This document shows positions 41,768-52,689 of a stretch of 64,000 nucleotides of DNA, piece after piece. The stretch is from Annona cherimola (lineage: Eukaryota; Streptophyta; Magnoliopsida; Magnoliales; Annonaceae), in the NCBI GenBank assembly GCA_030490835.1, contig CM059975.1, positions 56,101,174 through 56,165,173 of the forward strand, in the 5' to 3' direction. The notes under the pieces are model-generated. The model saw only the letters and a program-made list of their open reading frames with translations. It was not told the origin of the DNA and searched no databases. Numbering within the stretch: position 1 is the first letter of the stretch; each line of letters starts with the position of its first letter. Both the position numbers and the translations under genes were made by a program.

Positions 41768-43220
41768 TAACGAGCTGCGTATATGTCAATTAAAATGCTC
41801 TCTATTTACGCAAGTATACGTGCCACGTCAAGTAATAAAGAGTGAGTAGAGTATCGTTCCCATGAGGATTTATAGACCGGAATTATTATTTAGCTTAACT
41901 GCTTTCGAGGGTTGTGAAATTCTGAGTTTGTGTTCCTATTAAACTAATAATTGCAAGGGGAAATTAGAGTAGAGATATGAGACTACTGGATACTAAAATG
42001 GGTTTACTGATTAGGGATGGCAGATGGATAGATCGGAATCCTTGAATTTACACTATATTGCTCTAGTTCTTATTAAGCGGATTGCATATGAATTTACTAG
42101 CCCAAGTTCATGTATCTTCATATATGTCTTCCAACAGTATATAAAGCTAATTACACCCTATTTAAGTGCTATGTTCCCATGTCATTAAATAAAGTGAAAT
42201 TGATAAGTTCATAACCTGTATAATGACTACACAGGGTTTAACGGTATATTCCTATCTGTTAAACAACACAAAGGTCGAAACCTGTACCTTGCACATGGTC
42301 TGGCAAAGATCTCCCTTTTACAAGGGTAAATCAAGCAATTAAATCATCTTACAAGATAGCTAATGTTGTAAAAGCATTATACTCACACATGCAAAGGTAA
42401 ATCATACACAACCATGTATATAAGCTTAAATATTCATTCCTGAATATTCTAAGAACCAAGAAACAATACAGTTTAGAATTCAATTCATCCTAACTATTCA
42501 TCTAATGGAGGTTTAGTTCAAAGACATGATCTTAACAACCACTACATCCATATTGAAAGTATCCATAAGGCAAAGAAAGAAAATTGGAAAGAATAAGAAA
42601 AACTGTTTTTCGGCGGTTTCCACCAATGGGACTTCAATTCCTTCTTCAATCCGAGCTTTAATCTTGATTCCCACTTTCTCTTGCACTGTAGTTTGTACTT
42701 CGGCTCTCTTCTCTCTCTCCTCTCGCGCGCGAACCCCTAGGAACCCTAGGAATTTTTGCACTAGCGCCTAGGCGCCAACTCCCTGGACTACATCACCTGA
42801 TTTGTGGCTTCTGACTTTGATTTCATGTAGAGAAGTGGCGCCTGGGCGCCCCTGGGTGGCTCCTAGGCGATGACTCTCTGGACTGCTCCTTCATGTCAGC
42901 TGTGTGTGCTGCAAATGGTCAAGGCGTGTAGGGTGGCGCTTAGGCGCCAACTCTCTGGTTCTAGATGCCTTAGCTGACATTCAACTCGTCCACTCTGTCG
43001 ACGTACATCCCGTCCTTCCTATAAAAGATGGAAAAACTAAACGAATAAACTAAAAATTCCTAAATAATGCTAAAATTGCCTAAAAACTAATTAATGCTCC
43101 TAAAATGCAAAGCAGATGAAAATTAAGCTAAAAGAGTGCAAACTAAGCCTAATCTCTTGAACTAACACACAAATTAAGTATGAGATGGGCCATGATAACT
43201 CGTGAAAATACGAGTTATCA
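41768..43220 (-). repeat. Non-autonomous Athila 5' LTR, TATA region deleted
   Basis: 1453 bp, about 100 bp shorter than its partner. The main difference is loss of about 123 bp corresponding to 36821-36943, flanked in the intact LTR by the direct repeat GAACCC(C)TAAGAA; it removes the TATATATAG box. The palindrome cluster remains at 42765-42960. The right target duplication ATTAC lies at 43221-43225. Confidence 0.85.
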
Positions 43221-43225
43221 ATTAC

Positions 43226-43831
43226 TATGATTATCCTTTGCTTTTTTACGCGAACCTTGGCATTTGTTAATGCCAAGTCCAGGTTACTCAGCTTAGGTCT
43301 ACCACCCCCTTTTTATTTTTCTTATTTTGTTAGGGGTACTGAACATGTCTATGTGATTTATGTGAAATAATGCCATTTCTGAACCCATTAAAGTACTTGG
43401 TCAGCATTTATTTACTTCAGTTCTCATCATTTCAGTCTGAAAGATATAAATGTAATTGAATTAGAACAATGTATTATGAAATCCTTTTAATTCTTTCACA
43501 TGTCAATTTCAACTTGCTTTCATACTTGGTTCTTAATCTGAATTGCCCATTCTTTCAAGAATTCAATTTCAAGTCAACATGAATCACAACCTTGCACATT
43601 TTGAATAAGATGGATTGAAACAAAGATAACTTTCATTAGCTGGAATTGACATAAGTAATGCAAACATGAAATAAAACATGACAAAATAACCTATGGTTGA
43701 GAATTATACACCCCCCAAAACTTGAGAGATGCATTGTCCTCAATGCATGATGACCTAGAATGACATAATAAAGAAAATACAATGAAAAGAAAAAATAAAG
43801 AAAATATAAAAATGAAAGGACTGAGACTCCC
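43226..43831 (-). other. Athila-2 3' non-coding region, part 2
   Basis: Continues from 24742. It contains the second hairpin/purine module (hairpin 43729-43748, purine-rich run 43708-43721). No conserved ORF. Confidence 0.6.
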
Positions 43832-43933
43832 TCAAGAATCGGACTTCGTGGCATCCTCGTCGTCACTGTTGCTGGGCTGGGTCTGCTGAGATGGCTGCCC
43901 GAAGCAGGCTCAGACCTCCGGCGGTGTCGATGG

Positions 43934-46900
43934 TGTGATACCCAAACCCAAGTAGGACTTATATGAAGGCATTTGGCCTGTAATTTTGATACATGTATGT
44001 CTTGAATGAATTTCAGATAATTTTATGATTTAATGATATTTTGCAATTAGGGTTTCGATTAAAAACTGTGCTTAAAATTAATCGTCGGAGCCCAAACTGA
44101 GTCAGCATGACCAAAGGGGCTTAATGAGGATTAGAAGATGCTAATGTGGCAAGAATAATTATTTTAATTTTCATGATTTAATTTATGAAAATTAAAATGG
44201 AAATTATGGAATTTTGTTGGAAAATGTGGAAAATTCATAACTTGACGCCTATAAGGCAGATTGAGGTAAAATTTTAAAGATAAGCTCATGATTATGGGCT
44301 TGACCTAATGTGTGGATTGGATTAAGGTAAATGTGATGAGATTAAGATGATAAATATTTATTTTAATCTCACACTCTAAGGATATTTCAAAGGGTCATAA
44401 CTTGACATAGAAAAGTCGGTTTGAGATGAAACTTGAAACGATTGAATAAAATTATGAAATCTATGATATGAATGGATTGGATTAAGCTAATTATCATGAG
44501 AAGTTGCTTTCTTGAAGAGCAAGTAAGAGGTTACTTAAGAGCTAGGTAAAGAGGGGTAATTTGAGAATGTTAAAATGAAAATTACTTAAGTACCCATGGG
44601 GTTTCTTGGGGAGCAAGAAAGGAAGAAAATAAAAAGAGAAAAGGGGCAACAAGGGCTGGCCATTTCTAGGAAGAGAGAGAAAGAGAGAGAGAGAGAGAGG
44701 AGAATGAGAAGAGAAGGAATAGGAGGGCATCTTGGAAGTCTTCTTGGGGATTGATTTCTCTCCAAAAAATCCAGGTATGTGGTGATTTATTAATATGTTT
44801 CAAGGATTAAATATTCCTAATTAATGAAGTTTATTTATAAAGTTTAATTTGGGAATTAATTAGCCCATATCATCTAAGCTACACTCATGTGTAGTGAATC
44901 TGGAATAAAAAAGAAAAATATGGAAGATATAGAAAATAAATGATTTTTTTCATGAAAATATTTGTGAGAACTTATAATGGTGTGATTAAGGAACGACCAA
45001 ATTTTTAGCTTAAGACGATAAGGACGTTGCAAATTAACAATCCGGAAAAATAAACCTGGACTGGGTTGAATGGGTGTCAGGATCAGCTGCACCAAATGAT
45101 TTTTAATAATTTTTATACAAGGTATTTTGGGCTAAAAATTTTATATGATATATAATACATCCTTATTATCACATGAAAAAAATAAAAAATAATTTTTTAA
45201 GGGTATAAATATACCTAATAATTTACATGATTTGAAATGTCTAAAAATGGATGTTGCTGTCCAGCAGGGTAAAAATACCAAAATAAATATAAATGCTTGA
45301 TTTTTTGTGCTGAAAATATTTTTTTTGTTAATTAATGAATCTATTAAGGTATTATAGAAATTTCAGATCAAAAATAATTGATTTGATAATAATTCAAGAT
45401 TTGGAGAGTTCAGCATGTATGATTTCAGCATTATGGACAGCTTAAGGAATAAATCAAGATAAATGTTAAATTTCAGATTTTTGAGATGGAATTTAACTTA
45501 AAATAGGATAATAAAATCATGATTAATTTCTATAATTTATGGATTAAAATTCTATTTTGATTTAAGTATCAAAAGAGGCGTTGAAAGGATGAAAAATGGG
45601 TCCGAACGTTGCTGTTTTGGAACCCAATGATGAATGGATTGAAAATCTGAAATTAAACCCTAAATTATATGTTAATTAAGGGGTTTAATCAAGCTGAATA
45701 AGGGCACAAGTTTCTGACTTGAGAAAGTTTAAGAAACACCTAAGTTACGTGTTGTAAGATGGGTGTATGTGGAAGGATATGTATGGACAAGGATGAAGAT
45801 GGATATGCATTCTAAAGAAAGAATGATTTAAAGTTAATGTGTGATGGACCATATGGGATTAAACCCATATGACACGAATATCTGAATTGAAGAAAAAGAC
45901 AAGGCGTACAAGCACAACATATGATGAAAATGTATAAGGTAGTCATATTTACTTGTCTAGAAAAAAGCAAGGAAAGGATGGAAGGGCAAAAGGATCGCCA
46001 CAGGTAAGCAAGCGGGACCTTTGAAAATGAGATTTTATTCTCAAATGCAAAAATACTTTCAAGTTGCTTTACTTGAATGTTTCTAAAGTTGTTTAAGGAT
46101 GACCATTCCTTCATCTTTTTATTACTCTTTGAAATGATTGGTTAAAATCTTTCCTATTTTCAAATGGCATGCTAGCATGGATTTAAAGGATATTTTCATG
46201 AAACGATGTTCAAATGGATAGTGCAAAGAATTATCTACATGAGAATGACAAGTTACCATGTGTAAGAGGTATATAATGCCGAGGTGACTAAAGGTCATGC
46301 ATTGAATAGAAATCAAGTAGGCTAGTCGAGGTAGTAAGTGGACAAGGAGTCCCCCTTGACGTTTCCAAGTCGGAAGGTTTGACGCCAAGGATGGAAAAGA
46401 TCATGTTATGAAAGGATGTTCCCCGAGCTAGCGTACCCTCACATGAAGGATTATGTCATGAATGGAAATGATGCATTTGTACATTCAATGTTTATGAAAT
46501 GCCCAAAATTTGGGATTTACAAATGGTTTACATGAATTATTTTCATGAATATTTTATGAATGGTTTCCAAGAATGGTTTACGAAAAGATTTCTATTCCAT
46601 TGGTAGTTGATCACTTGCTAAATGTCTCCTGCCGAATGGAGAGAAATGCATTTAAATGAGAATAAAAGATGCTTGCTTATTGAGTTTCGACTCATGTTTT
46701 GTTTTCCTCCCTTCGACAGGTGCAGGGAAAATTCAAGTGATGAAAGGCATGTTCTCGTTGAAAAAGGAAGAAGGAATTTCCAAAGGTTTGTATTCCTTTG
46801 TGTGTGGAGGCATGAACGAATGCCCTAAGGGATATGTTACTGTTAGTACATATGTTTAGGATACCTTGCATAGGTATTATAGGATTAAGAAGGCAAAAGA

Positions 46901-47124
46901 TTTAAATTTTTAGACGAGATTCAATTAAGAACCTGCCGCGTGATCAGGGCAACAATGCCGATCTACCTTTACCAATCCACAGAAGTTGGTATCAGAGCAA
47001 GGATTGGTAAATAGGCGTGGGAAGGAGAAAACCCGCTGCGTGATCAGGGCGACAATCCCGATTCACATTTACCAATTGATAAGATCTTAGAGTAAGATTG
47101 CGATGCTCGGGCTAGGGCACCACA
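43934..47124 (+). mobile_element. Element E: long-LTR gypsy remnant (LTR, primer site, LTR tail)
   Basis: Starts TGTGATACCCAAACCC and ends GGGCACCACA, with flanking GATGG (43929-43933) and TATGG (47125-47129), a target duplication with one mismatch. The left LTR is 43934-46981, with a deletion near its end joining ACCAATC to CACA. The primer site TGGTATCAGAGC is at 46987-46998, then about 30 bp of leader, then the last ~96 bp of a right LTR from about 47029. Everything else internal is gone. A GA microsatellite lies at 44670-44700. Confidence 0.8.
46987..46998 (+). promoter_or_regulatory. Element E primer-binding site
   Basis: TGGTATCAGAGC after the truncated left LTR end, as in elements A and B. 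Confidence 0.85.
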
Positions 47125-48108
47125 TATGGGAAGGCCGGGAGAGACGAGACGTCGATCTGGAGGTCCTCAGCAAGTAGGCCTCTATCGCCCTATCATGCTG
47201 ACGCCTGTACCTGGCTTGGGCCGCAACCAAGTTTTCCAAGTTGGTTAGCCGCTCGCCTGTGGATAGCGCTGCGAGGACGGGCCCGCTGGTGGAGCTGCTC
47301 TAGGCTGCACAGTGGTAGTGAGGACCGGGCGTCAATGATGGCCTGACAGTTCAAGACCTCCTCCGTCTGCTCCCATCTGACGTCGACCCGCTTGCAGAGC
47401 CCGGTGATAAGTGACGGGAAGTAGTAGCTACCCCGTGGTGCAGTTGCGCAGGCACAGATCTGCTGATAAATAAGCCGACCCACGTCGATAATGATGCCGC
47501 TGTAAATGGCATGGAGAAGCAGCTCTCTATCCATCGTCACCTCACTGACATGAGTCAACGACATCATCCGGGTCGAGATGAAGTGGAAGAACATCCGCCT
47601 ATCGGACATCATCTCGCTGCGCTTGAAGGACGTGAGTTGTCCTCCCGTAGACTTCCATGTCAAAGGTCGTTCGCAGAGATGCATGGTGATGGAGTTCACA
47701 TCTAGGTCTTCTCCCACCAAAAATGCCTCATACTGGTCCGGGTGATCAAAAGAACACGACCCATAGTAGGAGTTGATCGCTTCAGCATGGAATAGGACGA
47801 TCTTGCCCCGGACCTTCACCCTGCACTGCTCATGTTCTACTGCATTGGCGTAGAACTCTTTCACAACTGGCACGATTGCAGACTCTGGCTGTGCGAGGAA
47901 TTTCTGCCAACCTCGAGCATTCAATGCATTGATGAAGTTATCAGAAAGAGAAGCAATCTTGATTCCCCTCTCCGGAATCAAATGCTGCTTTTGAAGCGAA
48001 TCCGTGTATCGGTTAAACGCCTGAGTGGACACGAATCAGTTGGCGTCGAATTCTACGGCCTCTTGAATCTTCTTCCTCTTTGTAGATGATGAGGAAGCCA
48101 TGTCTTTC

Positions 48109-48372
48109 CTTGCAAACAAAAGTCCAACACAAGCAAGCAGGCCAACTCTAAAAATGCATCCAAAACAGTCCGTAAGCAGTTGCAAAGCCCACAATCACCA
48201 AGCCAATCAAGCCCAAACCAATACCAAGCAGTCCACAGAATCAACCACCCAAATCAGTCTCCAATCCGCCGACTAATCCACAAAAACCAACCAATCTAAC
48301 CCAATCCTCCACTCAACAATCACCAAAATACTTCAAAGCAATGAAAATGCACCAAAAATGGAGAAATTTTAC
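48109..48372 (-). other. Candidate leader intron of the Athila-2 env-like transcript
   Basis: Donor-like CTGTGG|GTAAAA (exon end 48373) and acceptor-like GTTTGCAAG (48109) immediately before the env-like ATG. The arrangement matches 39691-39936. The intervening sequence is T-rich on the minus strand, as plant introns are. Inference only. Confidence 0.35.
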
Positions 48373-48777
48373 CCACAGAAGCTTGCCACTTGAAGAATTT
48401 CACCCTTAGCTATTTCTGAACTGGCGCCAGGGCGTGAGGTATCGGCGCCTAGGCGCCTATCTGTTGACAGCGAGTTTCCGGTGCTGGACGAAGAAGATGA
48501 TGATGGTTGGGCTCAAAATGGAGCCCAAATCAAGGGAAAATTATGGGAAACCAAAGGTGGAGATATTGCTTAGGATTTAGTGTTGGAAAAATGGATTTTT
48601 GGATGGATTTGAGTGGATCTAAGAAAAAGGAAAAAAGGGAAGAAAATGGAATGGTTGGAATGGATGGAATAGAGGGATGATTTCTTGGGGAAATGGCTTT
48701 GCATTGGAGTTGAAATGGCTTGGAATCAATGGGAGAACAATTGGGGATGAGAAAAAGGGGTTTTCGGCGCCAGGGCA

Positions 48778-48858
48778 TGGGTTTAGGGTTTAGAACCCTA
48801 ACCCCAAGCTTTATAAGTCGTCCGGATCGCGTTGTCCATGACCTGGCACCGGGGCGCC
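48778..48858 (-). promoter_or_regulatory. Candidate internal promoter of the Athila-2 env-like ORF
   Basis: Minus strand: a degenerate palindrome (48845-48858), CTTATAAAG (48809-48817), then GGGGTTAGGGTTCTAAACCC, a telo-box-like stretch (48778-48806 region), then a CT-rich leader. The non-autonomous copy has the same order at 40410-40330. A leader palindrome lies at 48444-48457. Confidence 0.5.
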
Positions 48859-49133
48859 AGTTCATCCTCCATGTTCTTCGGGATCATCATCACGGTGTCG
48901 GGGCGCCCCCACGCGGCGCTTAGGCACAGATGTCTTTCAGTAATTTTTTTGAAAATTTTCTCCTGCCAGCATCCAAGCATGATCTTTGTGAAATTATCCT
49001 CCAAATTATTTTCCTGAAAATAAAAATAAAAACCAAAAACAAAAACAAAAACATAAATCAAAATGAAAATGAGCAATGGGTTGCCTCCCATTCAGCGATA
49101 AGTTTAACGTCCTCAGCCCGACGTTCCCGCTGT
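48859..49133 (-). other. Spacer between integrase and env-like promoter in Athila-2
   Basis: Non-coding, alignable with 40411-40680. It includes a further palindrome remnant near 48896-48925. Nothing else recognised. Confidence 0.5.
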
Positions 49134-49335
49134 TCAATCTTCCTTCAAGTCCATCACCTCCTTGTAACGCTGAAAATCATTTCCCATATAATGCTTTAAA
49201 CGTTGCCCATTCACGACAAAACCATTGTCGGATGCCTCGTTGAATATTTCCACTGCTCCATGCTCAGTTGTCTTTATCACCACGAACAGACCCGACCATC
49301 TGGTTTTGAATTTTCCTGGAAACAGTTTCAATTTC
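49134..49335 (-). pseudogene. pol: Athila-2 integrase C-terminal end
   Basis: Minus-strand frame LFPGKFKTRWSGLFVV...GAVEIFNEASDNGFVVNGQRLKHY, the typical C-terminal segment of Athila/Tat integrase (GKLxSRWxGPF and VNGxRLKHY patterns). It continues the frame interrupted at 51042 by the solo LTR, with the ATTTC duplication inside codons of the basic stretch before LFPGK. Confidence 0.85.
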
Positions 49336-51036
49336 TGTAACGCCCCGTTTCTAAATATTCACAATAACTAGTCGAAAGGGTACCATATGACCTACAAAAA
49401 ATTTGATAGCATTTCCCCATAATATATAGGGGGTGGTATGTAATACACAACCAGTTATTCATAACCAATTCAAATTCATTTCAATATGTGACCTTCAACT
49501 CTATAGTTATATATTTGTATCTTCATATGATAAGGGCATTCATATGGAAGGAAATCGTTCAAATTTATCCATACACAACAAGCAAACCGAATGATCATAT
49601 CTACATGCATCCACATAAATCGTAATCCAATTCGAAATACTAAATACGATATGTTTGTCAAGGTGAAATCTAGCTCAATAACTGTCTACATAATGCTAAT
49701 GTCAAAAGAGCATAAAATTCAAATAACTTTAATTAGAGAGTACTAATAGTTTCTAAGATTTGGTCTTCTGCTTGCTCCATCTTGAGGTTCCCCACCTGAC
49801 CTGGGATTTAAAGAAAAAAAATAACAAACCATGTGAGTCTAAATAGACTCAGTAAGTAGATAATGGTTAGCACAAAGTGGAATAAGCAAAGTATTGGATG
49901 CGCATGTCATGATCAAAATAAAACATATGGGTCCGATACCCACTCCTAAGATCGTATGCATATAACCACGTATAAATAGAAGGACACGAACAATCCTCCA
50001 CTCATGTCAATCAAGGGCCATGAACAACCCTCTCCTCATGTCAATCAGGGGCCATGAACAACCCTTTTACAACCAATCATTTTAAATAACACCTCATACA
50101 TAACAGATAAGAATACATGTCACAAGCCACACATATAACATCGACAAGGTTTACTTTCAATTCAATGTATAAAACTGCCACATGAGATTTTACAAACACA
50201 TGGTAGGCGTAGAAAGAGAAAACCTCTAGTTCGTACCCTTGTTTGAACCAAATCAACTAACATCACATTTTAAGAATACAAAAGTTGCTAACGAGTCCTC
50301 TACTTCATAAAATCACTCATTCACGGAAAATTCCCTACAAACCTTGCTTACCCTAACTGTTACGAACACTACGCCCCAAACCATGAATTTGTTGTGTGTC
50401 ACGTATTCCCCCCAATTTCGTATCATGTTTAATACGAGATTTCATCATTCAATCAAGAAAGAGCAGCATCTACTTACCTTAATCGTGATTTTCCCCAAAA
50501 ACAGCGACTCTAGGCTTGGATTGCAGAAATTCGGAGCTTCCTTGACTAGAATCGATGACCTTCATGGCAGTTGGCAAAGATTTCTTGAAGAAATCTACAG
50601 CTGGATCGAACTGAATAGGAGCGAAAGAAAAGAAGAAGCAGAGAATAGGAAGAGAAGAAGAGGGAAATGGAGTCGGGCACAAATGAAAGATGAAGCCCTA
50701 ACTTGCGGGCTCCTCTTTATAACCGAACCTCCATCGAGTCGGGTCGGGCCGGAGCATGGGTTGGGTCTAATCGTAATTTGTAATTTACTTTCCCAATCCC
50801 ATGACTTAATAGTTAAAAATTTCTCCAGGGACGCTGCCCCCTTGACCCACGTGACCTGACCGGGCAGGTCGAACCCCGTACCTACTCTGAGATGTAGAAA
50901 ATAGTCGTAGTGCTCAACAATGTGCATATATGTTATTAATCTATTAACATCATAAATTCTTAGTAGCATGTTCATAAATTACCTCATAATAGAGAAGGGT
51001 TATAATGAAAATAAAATAAAATACCTGGTCCTCACA
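49336..51036 (-). mobile_element. Solo LTR inserted in the integrase gene of Athila-2
   Basis: 1701 bp with a perfect 5-bp duplication ATTTC (49331-49335 and 51037-51041). The minus-strand reading is TGTGAGGACCAGG to GGGGCGTTACA, ends typical of chromovirus LTRs; GGTTATAAAGAGGAG at about 50725-50739 is its likely TATA box. No internal region remains. Sequence differs from LTRs A-G, so it is a separate family. The ORFs within (for example 50344-50859) are in LTR sequence and not considered genes. Confidence 0.9.
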
Positions 51037-51041
51037 ATTTC

Positions 51042-51817
51042 GAATTAAAAAGTAGAACTTTCTGACCTGATTCAAATTTCCTTGGTAGAATCTTTTTGTC
51101 ATGCCATTTCTTCACCTTTTCTTTATAAAATTTGGCATTTTCATAAGCTTGCAATCGGAATTTGTCCAACTCATTGAGTTGCAGCAAATGACGCTCCCCT
51201 GCTTGCTACATGTCCAGGTTCAGTTTTTTAATCGCCCAATATGCATTATACTCCAATTCCAGTAGCAGATGACAAGCTTTTCCATAAACCAGTTGGTAAG
51301 GAGACATTCCAAATTGGGTTTTGTAGGCAATTTGGTATGCCCATAGTGCGTCGTCCAGCTTAATAGACCAGTCTTCGTGAGACGACCCGATCGTTTTCTC
51401 CAGAATTTGCTTTAACTCCCTATTGGCCAACTCGACTTGTCCATTGGCTTGTGAATGATAAGTTGTCGTCACCCTGTGGCGTACACCATATCTGTGCAGA
51501 ATTGCCATGAACTGCTGATTGCAGAAATGGGATCCTCCATCGCTAATGATCACCCAGGGCGAACGAGTAAAAATACTTTTCTTGATGAATTTGAGGACTG
51601 TTTTGGCATCACCTGCTTGAGTTGGAATCGCTTCAACCCATTTGGAAACATAATCAACAGCCACCAGAATATATTTATTTCCAAATGACGAGATGAATGG
51701 GCCCATGAAGTCGATACCCCAAATGTCAAATATTTTCACTTTAATGACATTAGTGAGAGACATTTCATGTCTTTTGGATATTACCTGTTTGTTGGCATTG
51801 ATTGCACCTTTTGTCAT
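51042..51817 (-). pseudogene. pol: Athila-2 integrase catalytic core
   Basis: The frame 51206-51817 carries WGIDFMGPF (first Asp), [11 protein letters not shown] (second Asp) and [14 protein letters not shown] (Glu), followed by [13 protein letters not shown] and [13 protein letters not shown] stop after KKLNLDM interrupts it; the frame resumes as [15 protein letters not shown] up to 51042. The DDE triad is present. A single missing base near 51775 separates it from the zinc-binding domain. Confidence 0.88.
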
Positions 51818-52163
51818 AAAAATGGGCGTCTTTGAATAGAGATGGCCAGTATAATCCTGGTTGAAGTATTTTTACCGCAGTTTTGTCTCCTTGAAAGTGG
51901 CCTCCATACGGAGATGAATGGCAACTCTGTAGTATTGATTCTTGTTCACACTCTGCAATACACCTCCGATATAAGTTGTCTGGGCATTGCTTGAATAGAT
52001 ATGGGTCATCCCAGAAATTGAATTTCACGTCATCGAGAAATTTCTTCCCTTGATGTGAATTCAACTCCATAGGCGATAGTCTACTAACGATGTAATTGAC
52101 GAAGTCTACATACCATGGTGGATTGCCTAGGGAGATAGAGAATAGTTGCTCATCTGGGAACAC
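51765..52163 (-). pseudogene. pol: Athila-2 integrase zinc-binding (HHCC) domain and linker
   Basis: Minus-strand frame containing CHSSPYGGHF (two His) and CNQCQQTG (two Cys), the H2C2 domain that precedes the integrase core. Upstream PWYVDFVNYIVSRL and WDDPYLFKQCPDNLYRRCI are the usual Athila RNase H-integrase linker. The frame ends in a stop because of the frameshift near 51775. Confidence 0.85.
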
Positions 52164-52660
52164 TTTTCGAATCTGCTCCGTGACTTGGGTTGGTTGGGGT
52201 CCTTCGAGGTGAGATAAACGATCAACGACCTGATTTTCCCTTCGGGTCTTTGATCTCGAGGTCGAACCCTTGCAACAGTAGGACCCACCGGATCAAGTGT
52301 GGTTTTGCATCCATTTTCTCGATCAAATACTTGATAGCCGAATGGTTTGTGTATGCGATCACTTTGGTTCCCACCAAATAGGCTTTGAATTTGTCGAATG
52401 CAAAATAACACCGCTAGCAGTTCCTTTTCTGTCGTGGTATAATTCATTTGCGCCTCGTTTAGGGTTTAGCTAGCGTAGAAGATGGAGTGGAAAACTTTGT
52501 TCTTTTGCTGGCCCAGTACTGCTCCCACTGCATAGTCAGTTGCATTGTACATCAATTCGAATGAGAGGTTCCATTCTGGAGAAATAATGATTGGCGCAGA
52601 TACCAATCTCTTTTTCAGCTCCTGGAATGCCTCTATGCATTCGCCAATGAATTTTCTCGA
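52127..52660 (-). pseudogene. pol: Athila-2 RNase H domain, frameshifted
   Basis: Pieces of the RNase H fold lie in more than one frame: YNATDYAVGAVLGQ (where family members have CDASDYAVGAV, so a catalytic Asp reads Asn), [12 protein letters not shown] with the second acidic residue, then in another frame a [14 protein letters not shown] segment. An in-frame TAA interrupts the YAS-TLNEAQ stretch. Not functional. Confidence 0.75.
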
Positions 52661-52689
52661 GCAGCGAACATAGCGGCTTGACTATTTTG

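Larger units (their letters stand above)
24743..43220 (-). mobile_element. Non-autonomous Athila element (LTR, gag stub, env-like ORF, no pol)
   Basis: Bounded by a perfect 5-bp target duplication ATTAC (24738-24742 and 43221-43225). In transcription order it has a 5' LTR (41768-43220), tRNA-Asp-like primer site (41744-41761), gag stub with zinc knuckle (40974-41609), a leader with TATA box, env-like ORF (38569-39663), a 3' non-coding region, polypurine tract and 3' LTR (35930-37390 plus 24743-24833). Protease, RT, RNase H and integrase are absent. The target is the Athila-2 3' non-coding region. The copia element later entered its 3' LTR. Confidence 0.88.
43832..48101 (-). pseudogene. Athila-2 env-like ORF, split by element E
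   Basis: N-terminal and central part 47130-48101, C-terminal 102 bp 43832-43933; element E lies between. ATG 48099-48101, MASSSSTKRKK (NLS-like), and a TGA at 48036-48038 replaces an Arg codon seen in the sister copy. After it a 279-codon frame (47193-48032) runs through YTDSLQKQHLIPERGIK, LNARGWQKFL, VKEFYANAVE, KVRGKIVLF, MMFFHFIS-like helices and GSYYFPSLITGLCKRVDVRW; beyond about 47330 it shifts frame. The domain belongs to the putative plant transposon protein family and resembles, in layout, the 3' ORF of the copia element. No signal peptide or membrane span is visible. Confidence 0.75.

Noticed and set aside
48776..48806. Interstitial telomere repeat
   Set aside because: Only about two degenerate TTTAGGG-type units. 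More likely a telo-box-like promoter motif.
50344..50859. 171-codon plus-strand ORF
   Set aside because: Entirely within the solo LTR 49336-51036 and antisense to its likely transcript. No recognisable domain.
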